The notes beneath the pieces are model-generated. The model was given only the letters and a program-made list of their open reading frames with translations, was not told the DNA's origin and made no database searches. This document shows positions 49,290 to 59,523 of a DNA stretch of 64,000 nucleotides, piece after piece (positions within the stretch are counted from its first letter, which is position 1; each line of letters starts with the position of its first letter). The translations under genes and the position numbers were made by a program. This stretch comes from Symbiodinium natans (Eukaryota > Sar > Dinophyceae > Suessiales > Symbiodiniaceae), in NCBI GenBank assembly GCA_905221605.1, contig CAJNDS010000335.1, positions 925,579 to 989,578 of the forward strand, read 5' to 3'.

Positions 49290-49415
49290 GGTACCCTAAA
49301 CCCTAAACCCTAAACCCTAAACCCTAAACCCTAAACCCTAAACCCTAAACCCTAAACCCTAAACCCTAAACCCTAAACCCTAAACCCTAAACCCTAAACC
49401 CTAAACCCTAAACCC
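49290..49415 (-). repeat. CCCTAAA array
   Basis: About 18 near-perfect units. Confidence 0.95.
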
Positions 49416-49454
49416 TCATTTCGGAAAGCCCCCATGGTGTGATTCTTTTCATAG

Positions 49455-49492
49455 ATCCAAGGGTGCTGGAGTCTCTGGGCGAGCGGCTGTGA
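49455..49492 (+). CDS. Candidate terminal exon
   Basis: Strong acceptor GATTCTTTTCATAG|AT; the frame reads PRVLESLGERL then TGA. It precedes a start-like exon at 49685, suggesting a gene boundary. Confidence 0.45.
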
Positions 49493-49549
49493 GCCCGAAA
49501 CCCTAAGCCCTAAACCCTAAACCCTAAACCCTACAGCCCACACCCCTAA

Positions 49550-49675
49550 GGCCCCTAAAGCCCCTAAAGCCCCTGAAGCCCCTAAAGCCCCTAAAGCCCC
49601 TAAAGCCCCTAAAGCCCCTAAAGCCCCTAAACCCTAAACCCTAAACCCTAACCCCTAAAAACCCCTAAAGCTGCT
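49550..49675 (-). repeat. CCCCTAAAG array
   Basis: A homogeneous block of the 9-bp variant CCCCTAAAG. Confidence 0.95.
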
Positions 49676-49684
49676 CCAAACGCG

Positions 49685-49786
49685 ATGGATGCAGCGAGCG
49701 ACCTGTGGCGCACTTCGACGTCGATTCCGCGCCGGCCTGCTCTCGAGCTCTTCGCGTGGCCTCCCCGATGTTCAAGTGCACTTCGG
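49685..49786 (+). CDS. Candidate first exon
   Basis: ATG followed by 34 open codons, MDAASDLWRTSTSIPRRPAL then ELFAWPPRCSSALR, ending CTTCGG|GTTGAG. Phase 0 end fits the next exon. Basic N-terminus; family unknown. Confidence 0.45.
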
Positions 49787-49817
49787 GTTGAGGGTTTAGG
49801 GTTTAGGGTTTAGGGTT

Positions 49818-49959
49818 TAGGAGGATCATGGTACTCAATGACCCAAGTATAACTGTACTTACAACACAATCAGAACCATATCAGGGCGCTTGAAGGGCCG
49901 ATAAGTGGGTTATAAGTACAGTTAGCATTGGGTTATTAAGTACCACGAACCTCCAAGTA
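49818..49959. mobile_element. MITE, TA/CTTGGAGG family (copy 9)
   Basis: Right end ACCACGAACCTCCAAGTA and interior AACTGTACTTACAACACAAT are typical; the left end is GGAGGATCATGGTACT. Confidence 0.7.
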
Positions 49960-50081
49960 GGACCCTTGTTCGTTTGTGTTTTTTTTGGGTTTTGGGTTTA
50001 GGGTTTGGGGGGGGGGGGTGGGCTGAGGTTCCCTGCGAAACCCTTTAAGCAGAAAAAAAGTGACACCCTTTGTATTCCTAG

Positions 50082-50145
50082 GAGCAACGCCGCAACACGA
50101 AGGTGGAGGTGACCCGCAAAGATGAGTATTTGGTTCTCAAGGGAG
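50082..50145 (+). CDS. Candidate internal exon, strong signals
   Basis: Acceptor CCTTTGTATTCCTAG|GAG, donor AAGGGAG|GTGTTT. The frame reads EQRRNTKVEVTRKDEYLVLK then G, with phase 0 start. Charged beta-strand-like; family unknown. Confidence 0.6.
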
Positions 50146-50283
50146 GTGTTTGGGGTTTAGGGTTCAGGGTTAGGGGCGTTCATGGGGGTAGGTACCAAGG
50201 GAAGCTTGGGGAAGCAATTGCATTTTTTGGGGCAAACAGGCTCTCCAGTACCGGATATCCGTGCATGCAGCTTACGTGGCAAC

Positions 50284-50465
50284 GCTAAACCCTAAACCCT
50301 AAACCCTAAACCCTAAACCCTAAACCCTAAACCCTAAACCCTAAGCCCTAAACCCTAAACCCTAAACCCTAAACCCTAAACCCTAAACCCTAAACCCTAA
50401 ACCCTAAACCCTAAGCCCTAAACCCTAAACCCTAAACCCTAAACCCCAAACCTTACACCCTAAAC
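50284..50465 (-). repeat. CCCTAAA array
   Basis: About 25 units with two CCCTAAG variants at a 63-bp spacing. Confidence 0.95.
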
Positions 50466-50559
50466 CCTCTCAGGGCCGAAAGTCGTTTAGGGATGATGAG
50501 AACGTAAACAAAAGCAGCGTTTTGCAAGTGTCCTACGTAGGGTTGTAGACCCCCAGGCC

Positions 50560-50932
50560 CTAACTGAAATACGACTCGAGTGATCCCTACATCCTATCGC
50601 CCGAGTTCTGACCTTGCATGGAACCATCTGTTTTGAACCCTGAAAGCCTTAAGCCCTCACTCCACAAACCCTAACCTCTTTTACAAAACGAAGCCTTAAC
50701 ACCCCAAGAACCGTGCAATCGGCAAGCCCTCAAGCCCTGAAACCCTGCAGCCCTGAACGCATCTAAACGCCCAACGCCCCTGACAACTCAAAGGCCGCTT
50801 CTTGTATACATAGCACCCTAAACCCTAATCCCTAAACCCTAAATCCTAAACCCTAAACCCCTTCCTTCAAAACAGCAGTGTGTATATGTAGCCGTTCAGG
50901 TTTCAAGACCGGTCTCGCCTGCCAGGAGCGAC
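50560..50932 (+). repeat. Upstream segment shared with the first FNIP gene
   Basis: Homologous to 18600-18940, including a CCCTAAA patch at the corresponding place but of different length. Confidence 0.7.
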
Positions 50933-53161
50933 ATGAGCGAAGATCAGGAGGCCGGAAGGGATGGCTCGCACGCATCCCAGTCTGACCCAATGCTCGGAGA
51001 GGCTGGGCATGTGGCCTCGCAGTCGAGAAGCGCAGGCAAGCGGCCCTTCAGCATCCACGGTCTCGGAGGCTACGCTGTGCGGGTCGATGTCGACCCCATG
51101 GCGTTGGGCTGGGAAGTGGTGGAAGCGGTGGCAGCCCAAGTCGGCCGCCCCGCGGAGTCTCTCATGCTGACCTCTGGCGGCGGTGTGCTCGATCTGCGTG
51201 GGCCCCTGCTGGAGCAGGTGACCTACGACGAAGTCACGTACGTGGCTCAACACTTCGGTGCGGGTCGGGCCGCACTGAGCTTGGAGAAAGCGCTCGCGAA
51301 GAAAGCCTTCAATCCTGCGGATGCGTGCGCTCTCAATGAAATGGTCTCCTTGACCTTTGGCTGGAACTTCAACCAGAGCTTGGAGGGAATCCAGCTGCCT
51401 AGCACCCTGCAGACGTTGACGTTTGGACATGATTTCAACCAGGACTTGGGTGGAGTCCAGCTCCCCAGCACCCTGCAGACATTAACGTTGGGTAGCTACT
51501 TCAATCGGAGCTTGCATGGGATCCAGCTGCCCAGCACGTTGCAGGCATTGACATTTGGCTACAAGTTTAACCAGAGCTTGGAAGGTATCCAGCTGCCCAG
51601 CACTCTGCGGACGTTGGCGTTTGGCTGTGTCTTCAACCAGAGCCTGGAAGGGATCCAGCTGCCCAGCACCCTGCGGACATTGACGTTTGGCGACAAGTTC
51701 AACCAGAGCTTAGAGGGGATCCCGCTGCCCAGCGCGCTGCAGACGTTGATTTTTGGCTGGGACTTCAACCAGAGCCTGGAGGGAATCCAGCTGCCCAGCT
51801 CCCTGCAGACGTTGAAGTTTGGCCACGAGTTCAACCAGAGCTTGGAGGGCATCCAGCTGCCCAGCACCTTGCATGCGTTGACATTTGGACATGACTTCAG
51901 CCAGAGCCTGGAAAGGGTCCAGCTGCCCAGCAGCCTGCAGACATTGACGTTGGGACATGACTTCAACCAGAGTTTGGAGAGGATCCAGCTGCCCAGAAAT
52001 TTGCAGACGTTGACGTTTGCCAACCAGAGTTTGGCGGGAATCCAGCTGCCCAGCACCCTGCAGACGTTGACGTTGGGACAGAATTTCAGCGACAGCTGGC
52101 AGGGCATCCAGCTGCCCAGCTCCCTGCAGACATTGACATTTGGACAGGGCTTCAACCAGAGCTTGGAGGGGATCCAGCTGCCCAGCACGCTGCAGACGTT
52201 GACGTTTGGACATGACTTTAACCAAAGGTTGGAGGGGATCCAGCTGCCCAGCAAACTGCAGACGTTGACATTCGGCCACAAGTTCAACCAGCGCTTGGAA
52301 GGCTTCCAGCTGCCCAGCACACTGCAGACGTTGACATTTGGCTGTGACTTCAACCAGAGCTTTGAGGGCATCCAGCTGCCCAGCACCCTGCAAACGTTGA
52401 CGTTTGGCTGGGATTTCAACCAGAGCTTGGACGGGATCCAGCTGCCCAGCAATTTGCAGACGCTGACGTTTGATGCCGGCTTCAATCAGAGCTTGGAAGG
52501 GATCCAGCTGCCCAGCACCCTGCAGACGTTGACATTTGGCTGGGACTTCAACCAGAGCCTGGAGGGGATCCAGCGGCTTAGCACACTGCAGACGTTGAAG
52601 TTTGGCCACGAGTTCAACCAGAGCTTGGGGGGGATCCAGCTGCCCAGCACCCTGCAGACATTGACGTTTGGCTGTGCGTTCAACCAGAGCCTGGAGGGGA
52701 TCCAGCTGCCCAGCAATTTGCAGACGTTAACGTTTGGCGACAAGTTCGACCAGACCTTGGAGGGGATCCAGCTGCCCAACTCCCTGCAGACGTTGACGTT
52801 TGGACAGGATTTCAACCAGAGCTTGGAGGGCATCCAGCTGCCCAGCACCCTGCAGACGCTGACGTTTGGCGACAAGTTCAACCAGAGCTTGGAGGGGATC
52901 CAACTGCCCAGCACCCTGAAGACATTGGCGTTTGGACATGGCTTTAACCAGAGTGTGGCGGGGATCCAGTGGCCCAGCACCCTGCAGACACTGAACTTTG
53001 GCTTTGACTTCAACCAGAGCTTGCAAGGGATCCAGCTGCCCAGCACCCTGCAGACGTTGACGTTCGGCTTTCACTTCAACCAAAGTTTGGAGGGGATCCA
53101 GCTACCCAACAGCCTACAGATTGTCCAGTTACAGCTGTTTCGTGTTGCCACTGAGCCATGA
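50933..53161 (+). CDS. Ubiquitin-like/FNIP-repeat protein
   Basis: 742 residues in one exon. Residues 1-37 are polar. About 38-112 (KRPFSIHGLGGYAVRVDVDP, ALGWEVVEAVAAQVGRPAES, LLEQVTYDEVTYVAQ) form a ubiquitin-like leader. A short linker leads to about 27 repeats of 22 residues with consensus FNQSLEGIQLPSTLQTLTFG plus two variable positions, to near the C-terminus (LQIVQLQLFRVATEP). This matches FNIP repeats, known from Dictyostelium and abundant in algae, which stack like leucine-rich repeats. There is no signal peptide or membrane segment. The variable positions (HD, WD, DK, CV) may face a ligand. The role is unknown; a binding scaffold is inferred. Start chosen at the first ATG after the conserved GTTTCAAGACC segment. 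Confidence 0.85.
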   Translation: MSEDQEAGRDGSHASQSDPMLGEAGHVASQSRSAGKRPFSIHGLGGYAVRVDVDPMALGWEVVEAVAAQVGRPAESLMLTSGGGVLDLRGPLLEQVTYDEVTYVAQHFGAGRAALSLEKALAKKAFNPADACALNEMVSLTFGWNFNQSLEGIQLPSTLQTLTFGHDFNQDLGGVQLPSTLQTLTLGSYFNRSLHGIQLPSTLQALTFGYKFNQSLEGIQLPSTLRTLAFGCVFNQSLEGIQLPSTLRTLTFGDKFNQSLEGIPLPSALQTLIFGWDFNQSLEGIQLPSSLQTLKFGHEFNQSLEGIQLPSTLHALTFGHDFSQSLERVQLPSSLQTLTLGHDFNQSLERIQLPRNLQTLTFANQSLAGIQLPSTLQTLTLGQNFSDSWQGIQLPSSLQTLTFGQGFNQSLEGIQLPSTLQTLTFGHDFNQRLEGIQLPSKLQTLTFGHKFNQRLEGFQLPSTLQTLTFGCDFNQSFEGIQLPSTLQTLTFGWDFNQSLDGIQLPSNLQTLTFDAGFNQSLEGIQLPSTLQTLTFGWDFNQSLEGIQRLSTLQTLKFGHEFNQSLGGIQLPSTLQTLTFGCAFNQSLEGIQLPSNLQTLTFGDKFDQTLEGIQLPNSLQTLTFGQDFNQSLEGIQLPSTLQTLTFGDKFNQSLEGIQLPSTLKTLAFGHGFNQSVAGIQWPSTLQTLNFGFDFNQSLQGIQLPSTLQTLTFGFHFNQSLEGIQLPNSLQIVQLQLFRVATEP

Positions 53162-53474
53162 GCGCACCATAGGTACGCATAAGACAAAGGGCATGATCGG
53201 ATGACACGACAACCCTAAGCCCTAAAGCCCAAACCTCAAACCTCCAAACCCTAAACCCTAAACCCAAAACCTCAAACCTCCAAACCCTAAACCCTAAACC
53301 CTAAACCCTAAACCCTGAACCCTATAAGTCCCAATCCAAACCCTAAACCCTAAACCCTAAACCCTGAACCCCCCACCCCGAACCCCATAAGTCCCAATCT
53401 CAAAACGGGGCCCACAGCACAGAATTCCCGGCCGAACCTTCAAAGCAACGAATGAGCAACCTTGTACCTCCAAC

Positions 53475-53581
53475 CCTAAACCCTAAACCCTAAACCTTAA
53501 ACCCTAAACCCTAAACCCTAAACCCTAAACCCTAAACCCTAAACCCTAAACCCTAAACCCTAAACCCTAAACCCTAAACCC
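53475..53581 (-). repeat. CCCTAAA array
   Basis: Near-perfect array before the first copy of the flanking segment at 53581. Confidence 0.95.
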
Positions 53582-53755
53582 TGAACTTAAAAACCCAAAG
53601 TCCTGGACCCCAGGCCCTAAGACCGTAGAAGCCCGGGCCCGAAAAAGCCCTCGAGCCCCACCCGAGGGGCCCTTAGAAGGTTCAGGTTTCCGTACAGGGG
53701 TTTAGGGGTTTAGGGTTTGGGGTTTGGAGTCCTAAACTAAACCCTGAACCCTAAA
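53581..53755. repeat. Flanking direct repeat, copy 1
   Basis: CTGAACTTAAAAACCCAAAG to CTAAACTAAACCCT; recurs at 55669-55838 with a few differences. The pair brackets copy B of the 1.8-kb element with a period of 2088 bp. Confidence 0.9.
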
Positions 53756-53818
53756 CCCTAAACCCTAAACCCTAAACCCTAAACCCTAAACCCTAAGCCC
53801 TCAACCCTAAACCCTAAA

Positions 53819-55623
53819 CTAAGTGAGGGGTCGCTTCCGTCGAGCGACAGACCCCGAACGCTCGGCCGAGGGCCTTACAGCCCGAGCGCCCAAGCGAAAA
53901 GAGAAACGGAAAGGTGAGGGTTAAGCCTCACCGTCTGTCCTGGACAGGCCAACGGACATCGGCCTTTTTTACGACAACGTCAGTACTCGGCTAAGGGATG
54001 GCCGGCACCCAGACCACCTTTAGCGTAGCTAAAGTATAACCCCAAATCGTGTCCACAACCAGGTCCGTTCAGGGTTTTGGGTTCAGGGTTTGTCGGGCCC
54101 CCCCCCCCGGGGGCCCCCTGGTCCCTGGTAGCTGGATTCCTGGACCAGGAGGCTGGCGAGGGGTCCAGGCAGGCTGGTTGCTCAATTTCGTGATTTTGGG
54201 GGCTGGCCCCACTCGCGGGCCAAGGGGCCAAGGGCTTCCCCGGGCCGGGGGCAGCCAAGGGCCCAACCAGGACTTCTTGAATAGGGCAAGGGTTGCGGGA
54301 AACCGCGCCAAGCAAAGCCCGCCAAGAACCCTTTCGGCCTCCCGTTCCAAGCGCCCCCTCTGCCAGGCCAAGAGGTCAAGGGCCCTTTGGGCTTATTGGG
54401 CCTTCGTCGGGCCGCCCGCAGCCTGGCGCCTGGCCAAGCACCGCACCTCGCCAAAAGAGAGGCCCTTGCCCTTGGCCCAGCAAGGCCCTTACCCGGCAAG
54501 GCCCTTGGCGCAAGGCCCTTGGCCCGGCAAGGCTCTTGGCCTGGCAAGGCCCTTGGCCCAGCAAGGGCTAAGGGTCTAGGAAGCCCCCAAGAGGCGCCAA
54601 GAGCCACCAAAAGGCTTCAAAAGCTTCAAAAGGCCCACTAAAAGAAGGGGGACCACAAGATTTGTCCGTGCCCACAATGAAAAATGCGGTTTTTGAATAT
54701 TGAAAACATTGTTTTTAGGCACCCCTGCCCGCAATGAAAAATGTTCTTTTTTAGTATTGAAATCGATGGCTCCCCCTAAATCAGCAAGGACCTCTACGGG
54801 CCCACGTGCCGAAGGCCCGAAAAGGACCGAGGCTACCCCGAACCCCAGCCTAAACCCTGACACCGCAAAACCCTACGACGGCCTTCAAGCAAATAAGGGC
54901 CTCTACGGGCCCTAACGTGCCGAAGGCCCGAAAAGGGCCGAGGCTACCCCGAACCCCAGCTTAAACCCTAACACCGCAAAACCCTACGAAGGCCTTCAAG
55001 CAAATAAGGGCCTCTACGGGCCCTTACTTGCCGAAGGCCCGAAAAGGGCCGAGGCTACCCCGAACCCGAGCTTAAACCCTAGCGATTGAAAGACTCATTG
55101 GCGAAAAATTCATTAATAGGTTCCCGGACCTTTAAATGAATAAAGCCTCTACGGCCCCTGACACGCCGAAGGTCCGAACAAGGCCCCCAGAGACCCCAAG
55201 AGCCACCAAAATACTTCAAAAGGCTTCAAAAGCCCCCTAAAAGAAGGGGGACCCCAGGATGCCCGTACCCGCAATGAAAAATGCGATTTTTTGGTAGTGA
55301 AATCGTACTTAATTGAGGCCCTTAAAGAAGGGGAATCCAGGAGCAGACACAAAGGGTTTCCCTGACCTTCAAATAAATAAGGGCCTCTACGGGCCCTGAC
55401 ACGCCGAAGGCCCGAAAAGGGCCGAGGCTACCCCCAACCACAGCTTAAACCCTAACAGCGCAACTTTAAAAACATCAAAGCAAGCATCAGAGCACAAGAA
55501 AGTAAATTCCATAAACCCTAAACCCTAATAGAGTATAGTTTGGGTGGCCGGGGTGGGTTGACGGGCAACGCGAGCGCGCGGCCCGGGGTGTTTCACACCC
55601 GAGCGCGCGCCCTCCCCTGACAC
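53819..55623 (+). mobile_element. 1.8-kb duplicated element, copy B
   Basis: Same ends, leader, CCCGCAATGAAAAATGCGAT units and terminal GC-rich inverted arms as copy A. It differs in the minisatellite (54200-54570) and has one extra copy of the ~112-bp CTCTACGGGCCCTAAC unit. CCCTAAA repeats abut both ends. No enzyme is encoded. Confidence 0.75.
53823..53970 (+). ncRNA. Candidate structured RNA with T-run terminator (copy B)
   Basis: Same chain of stems as copy A. Here the third stem is perfect (GGTGAGG/CCTCACC). It ends GGCC-TTTTTT. Confidence 0.4.
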
Positions 55624-55668
55624 ACCCTAAACCCTAAACCTTAAACCCTAAACCCTAAACCCTAAACC

Positions 55669-55838
55669 CTGAACTTAAAAACCCAAAGTCCTGGACCCCA
55701 GGCCCTAAGACCGTAGAAGCCCGGGCCCGAAAAAGCCCTCGAGCCCCCAAGCCCCGAGGGGCCCTTAGAAGGTTCAGGTTTCCGTACAGGGGTTTAGGGG
55801 TTTAGGGTTTGGGGTTTGGAGTCCTAAACTAAACCCTA
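55669..55838. repeat. Flanking direct repeat, copy 2
   Basis: Matches 53581-53755, with AGCCCCCAAGCCCCGAGG where copy 1 has AGCCCCACCCGAGG. Confidence 0.9.
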
Positions 55839-55912
55839 AACCCTAAACCCTAAACCCTAAACCCTAAACCCTAAACCCTAAACCCTAAACCCTAAACCCT
55901 AAACCCTAAACC
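55839..55912 (-). repeat. CCCTAAA array
   Basis: Perfect array. Confidence 0.95.
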
Positions 55913-55964
55913 CGAAAGGGGTGTACGGGTTGTGGTTTGACCTTGTCCGCCTTGACAGCCCCAG

Positions 55965-56021
55965 GCCTACAGCACTGCAGCCATCGTGTGGGAGCTGCCG
56001 CTGAAGTCTTCCGTGACATGA
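55965..56021 (+). CDS. Candidate terminal exon
   Basis: Acceptor CTTGACAGCCCCAG|GCC; the frame reads AYSTAAIVWELPLKSSVT then TGA. Family unknown. Confidence 0.5.
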   Translation, partial: AYSTAAIVWELPLKSSVT

Positions 56022-56179
56022 TGATCAAAAAGGGTTTAGGGTTTAGGTTTAGGGTTTAAGGTTTAGGGTGCAGGGTTTAGGGTTTAAGGTTTAGGGGTGT
56101 GCATGACTACGCACTGTCCAAAGCTCAAGCTAAAGTTTGCATAACAAATTTCTGCACTCGCTCCCCGCAGGGCAGCAGC

Positions 56180-56304
56180 TTGGCCCAATTATAACTCTGT
56201 ACCTAAAACCCAAAGTATATTCCTATTAGGGCACTTCGGGCGCTTTAAAGTGGCTTCTAAGTGCACTGATAATTGGGTTATAAGTACCCTGAGTCCCCCA
56301 AGAA
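56180..56304. mobile_element. MITE, TA/CTTGGAGG family (copy 10), degenerate
   Basis: Interior CCTATTAGGGCACTT and TAATTGGGTTATAAGTACC match; the ends are diverged. Confidence 0.55.
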
Positions 56305-56920
56305 CCTGCTCGATGTCAGCATTCTGACAGGAAGCCATACGGAGGTCGAAAAAAAGTTGCATGAGCGAGCTTCCAGAGATACGCAGGAGTTTGCCGGTAT
56401 CGTCTACGCTACCGTGCCCACAAAGGGACCCATGTAGGCGTGAGTGGCTGCATGCAGTTGTCATGTCTTGAGATGTAATGTATTCAAAGACAGCCGCGTG
56501 GTTGTAGGTAAGGAACAGCATGTAACGTCATGGTTTTGTTCTACTTTCATCATTCTTCTCCACTGAAAGGAATGCTGGGTTGTGCTTTGGGATAATCTTT
56601 ACTTTCCAGTGTATCCTTATAAGGGAACCTGTTCGTAAATAGTTTTCAAAGGGTTTAACGCACAACTCAGAAGAAGAACACATGGGGGTTTACGAAAATA
56701 AGGGACCCCTAATATAGTCCCCCAAATAGTAAGATTCCCTCATAATAAGGACCCCAATAAGCTACCCCTAATATCGTAAGCCCCCACGTGGGAAACCATG
56801 GCAAGGTATGCACGCGCCTGGTCAGGTACGACGGGGTCTTTTCGCATGCCCGGCCCACATGGGCGGCAGACTTTTTACCCGAACACCCAAATGTCAGTCC
56901 TAACCCTTGACCCTAAACCC
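56305..56920. other. Unique stretch, possible minus-strand exon
   Basis: On the minus strand 56521-56310 is open (MLFLTYNHAAVFEYITSQDM ... QNADIEQVLG) with plausible codons but no family. 56695-56770 holds AATAAGGG(A/G)CCCC arms like a decayed MITE. Confidence 0.3.
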
Positions 56921-57060
56921 TAAGCCCTAAACCCTGAACCCTAAACCCTAAACCCTAAACCCTAAACCCGCAGCCCAGCGCCCGCCCCCGGTGTCGATGG
57001 CTCAAAGCACCTCGCTTGACGCGGTCGCAGCTGCCTTCTTGTGCCTGTCTGCTCTTTCAG

Positions 57061-57124
57061 GGTTCGACTCGACTTCAAGAAGAGCTCAGAAGTCCCCAAC
57101 ACAAGGCCCACGTCAGTTGAGTGA
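57061..57124 (+). CDS. Candidate terminal exon
   Basis: Strong acceptor TGCCTGTCTGCTCTTTCAG|G; the frame reads VRLDFKKSSEVPNTRPTSVE then TGA. An alternative frame through the same acceptor stays open longer (FDSTSRRAQKSPTQGPRQLS). Confidence 0.45.
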
Positions 57125-57395
57125 AGCTCAGAAAGGAGGAGGCTTCCCGCAACCAAAAAGCTCACACCCTCCTAAAAGTTCGCACGGGGTTTCTTTGCTG
57201 ATTTCGCTTCTGCGTTTCGGGGGAGGGGGGGGGGCGCTCACTTCCGGGGCTCATTTCTGCGGAGTTCGGACTCCGGGCCCTGGGGTGTTTGCGCAATGGC
57301 GCCCTCCTCGAGCCTTGGGCAGCGCTTTCGGAAGGTTCAGGGTTTAGGGTTTAGGATTTAGGGTTTTTCGGGTTGAATTCCTGTTTTTTTTTTTT

Positions 57396-57773
<378 letters not shown>

Positions 57774-57928
57774 GTTCGGTTTCAGGTCGATTTGGACTTA
57801 AGAGGGGTTTAGAGGGTTTCGGGGGTTTGGGGTTTGGGGTTTAGGGGTTGGGGTTTAGGGTTTAGGGTCCTGAGCTTCAAGCCTTTTGTGCCTGGAGGCT
57901 CGGAGTCTTGTGGGGTATTGATTTGGAT

Positions 57929-57976
57929 GTTTCCCCTTATGCCAGCTACTAACAGTCCTGAATAGGGATTGTAGAA
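57929..57976. mobile_element. MITE, TTGGGATGTTCCCCC family, left half
   Basis: TTTGGATGTTTCCCCTTATG ... CTAACAGTCCTGAATAGGG then a C run and TTTAGGG. The right half is missing, apparently replaced by repeat. Confidence 0.6.
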
Positions 57977-58134
57977 CCCCCCCCCATGGTTTAGGGTTTA
58001 GGGTTTAGGGTTGGCCCTGGGCCAAGCTCTAAGCCCTTATCCCCAAGCCTTGGCGGTTAGCCCTCAGCCCTAAACGCATGAGAAGCTTTAAGGCCGAAAC
58101 AAATTAGGGCTCTTAGCCCTAGCCTCTAAGCCCT

Positions 58135-58217
58135 AAACCCTAAACGCTAAACCCTAAACCCTAAACCCTAAACCCTAAACCCTAAACCCTAAACCCTAAA
58201 CCCTAAACCCTAAACCT
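58135..58217 (-). repeat. CCCTAAA array
   Basis: Near-perfect array. Confidence 0.95.
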
Positions 58218-58254
58218 TAAACCCTTTTTGCAGTAAGCCCTAAACCCTCTTCAG

Positions 58255-58309
58255 CGTGGACGCGGCGGCGTGGCTCAGGTTCGCAGGCTTCAACTTGGAA
58301 ACCTGGTTT
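58255..58309 (+). CDS. Candidate internal exon
   Basis: Acceptor CCCTCTTCAG|C; the frame reads VDAAAWLRFAGFNLETW. The donor could be CTCAG|GTTCGC, or CTG|GTTTAG at the array that follows. Confidence 0.45.
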
Positions 58310-58392
58310 AGGGTTTAGGGTTTAGGGTTTAGGGGTTTAGGGTTTAGGGTTTAGGGTTTAGGGTTTAGGGTTTAGGGTTTAGGGTTTAGGGT
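58308..58392 (+). repeat. TTTAGGG array
   Basis: Perfect array between two candidate exons. Confidence 0.95.
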
Positions 58393-58399
58393 TATCAAG

Positions 58400-58465
58400 C
58401 ACTGGACGGACACTGGGAACGACTGGCACGCTGAACTCTTTCTTCATGTTCTTCACAACCTCTGA
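58400..58465 (+). CDS. Candidate terminal exon
   Basis: Acceptor TTATCAAG|CAC (or the TTTAG|G of the array). The frame reads HWTDTGNDWHAELFLHVLHN then L and TGA. The unique sequence downstream to 58745 would be 3' UTR. Family unknown. Confidence 0.5.
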   Translation, partial: HWTDTGNDWHAELFLHVLHNL

Positions 58466-58745
58466 ACTCTCTGAACCCATGGAAGAGTCAAAAAGCTTTG
58501 TGGTGCTTTACTGCAACTTTGCATCTGTAGCCTTTTTGGGTTTATTGGGTTTCTTAAGAAGGCAGCGAAAAAATAAATTTATAGCTACCCTGCTAAGAGC
58601 AGCCAAGCAAGATCAGCCGCTTTTCGTCATCTTCGCCGCGCTCTTCCTTCAACCCACCGAGGATTTTCTTCGATGGTTTGGCCATCGAGGATCAGCCGCA
58701 TCCAGAAATGGCAGCCAAAGCTGAGAATCCTTCGTCCGCGCGAAC
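58466..58745. other. Unique block after a candidate stop codon
   Basis: A + frame from 58446 is open (FVVLYCNFASVAFLGLLGFL hydrophobic, then RRQRKNK), overlapping the exon above in another frame. It may be a short membrane-type peptide or chance; I prefer 3' UTR. Confidence 0.3.
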
Positions 58746-58934
58746 TTGGGTTTAGGGTTTAGGGTTTAGGGTTTAGAGTTTAGGGTTTAGGGCTCGGTGC
58801 CAGCATCATGCAAGCCCAAGCCGTCTGGGCAAGAAGCTGATCCGCCATGGGTAGATTTAAACTCTAAGCCGGAGCACGTCCTAAACCTCTAAACCCTCAA
58901 CCCTAAACCCCAAATCCTGGACCTTAAACTCCCC

Positions 58935-59079
58935 TACTTGGAGGTTCATGCTACTTCCTAACCAAATAGGAATTGCACTTATATCCCAATTATAACCATG
59001 TTAGGGCACTTACAGGGCTTACAAGTGGGTAAAAAAGTACAGTGGTAAGTGGGTTCTAAGTAGCATGAACCTCCAAGTA
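58935..59079. mobile_element. MITE, TA/CTTGGAGG family (copy 11), best preserved
   Basis: T-A then CTTGGAGGTTCATGCTACTT, right AGTAGCATGAACCTCCAAG then TA. Palindromic interior; 145 bp including the TA flanks. Confidence 0.85.
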
Positions 59080-59151
59080 AAGCCCCTAAACCCTAAACCC
59101 CAAACCCTAAACCCTAAACCCTACACCCCCAAACCCAACCTGGATCCCAAG

Positions 59152-59199
59152 GAACCCGAGCGCCTCGAAGGCCGTGCGGATGCCCAGCCGAAGGGTTGA
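59152..59199 (+). CDS. Candidate terminal exon
   Basis: Acceptor GGATCCCAAG|GAA; the frame reads EPERLEGRADAQPKG then TGA. Confidence 0.4.
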   Translation, partial: EPERLEGRADAQPKG

Positions 59200-59206
59200 G
59201 GGTTAT

Positions 59207-59282
59207 AGGGTTTAGGGTTTAGGGTTTAGGGTTTAGGGTTTAGGGTTTAGGGTTTAGGGTTTAGGGTTTAGGGTTTAGGGTT
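59207..59282 (+). repeat. TTTAGGG array
   Basis: Perfect array right after the candidate stop. Confidence 0.95.
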
Positions 59283-59308
59283 ACAGGTTGCAGGCTGGGA
59301 TGCTCCCA

Positions 59309-59452
59309 TACGTGGAGGTTCAGGGTACTTGTAACCCCATTACAACCGCACTTCTAAGCCACTTGTAAGCCCCTTAAGTGTCCTGCTAGGGTGAGAGTTG
59401 GGTTCCAAGTACAGTTATACTTGGGTTATTACGTACCCTGAACCTCCAAGAA
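59309..59452. mobile_element. MITE, TA/C(T/G)TGGAGG family (copy 12)
   Basis: Left TACGTGGAGGTTCAGGGTAC, right GTACCCTGAACCTCCAAG. Well preserved. Confidence 0.8.
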
Positions 59453-59523
59453 GGCTTTGGAACTCAGAGTTTAGGGTCGAGGGTTGAGTGATTTAGGGTG
59501 TAGGGCCTAGGGGAGGCACCCTG

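Noticed and set aside
51247-53083. Long antisense frames over the second FNIP gene
   Set aside because: Same reason: shadows of the repeated sense frame.
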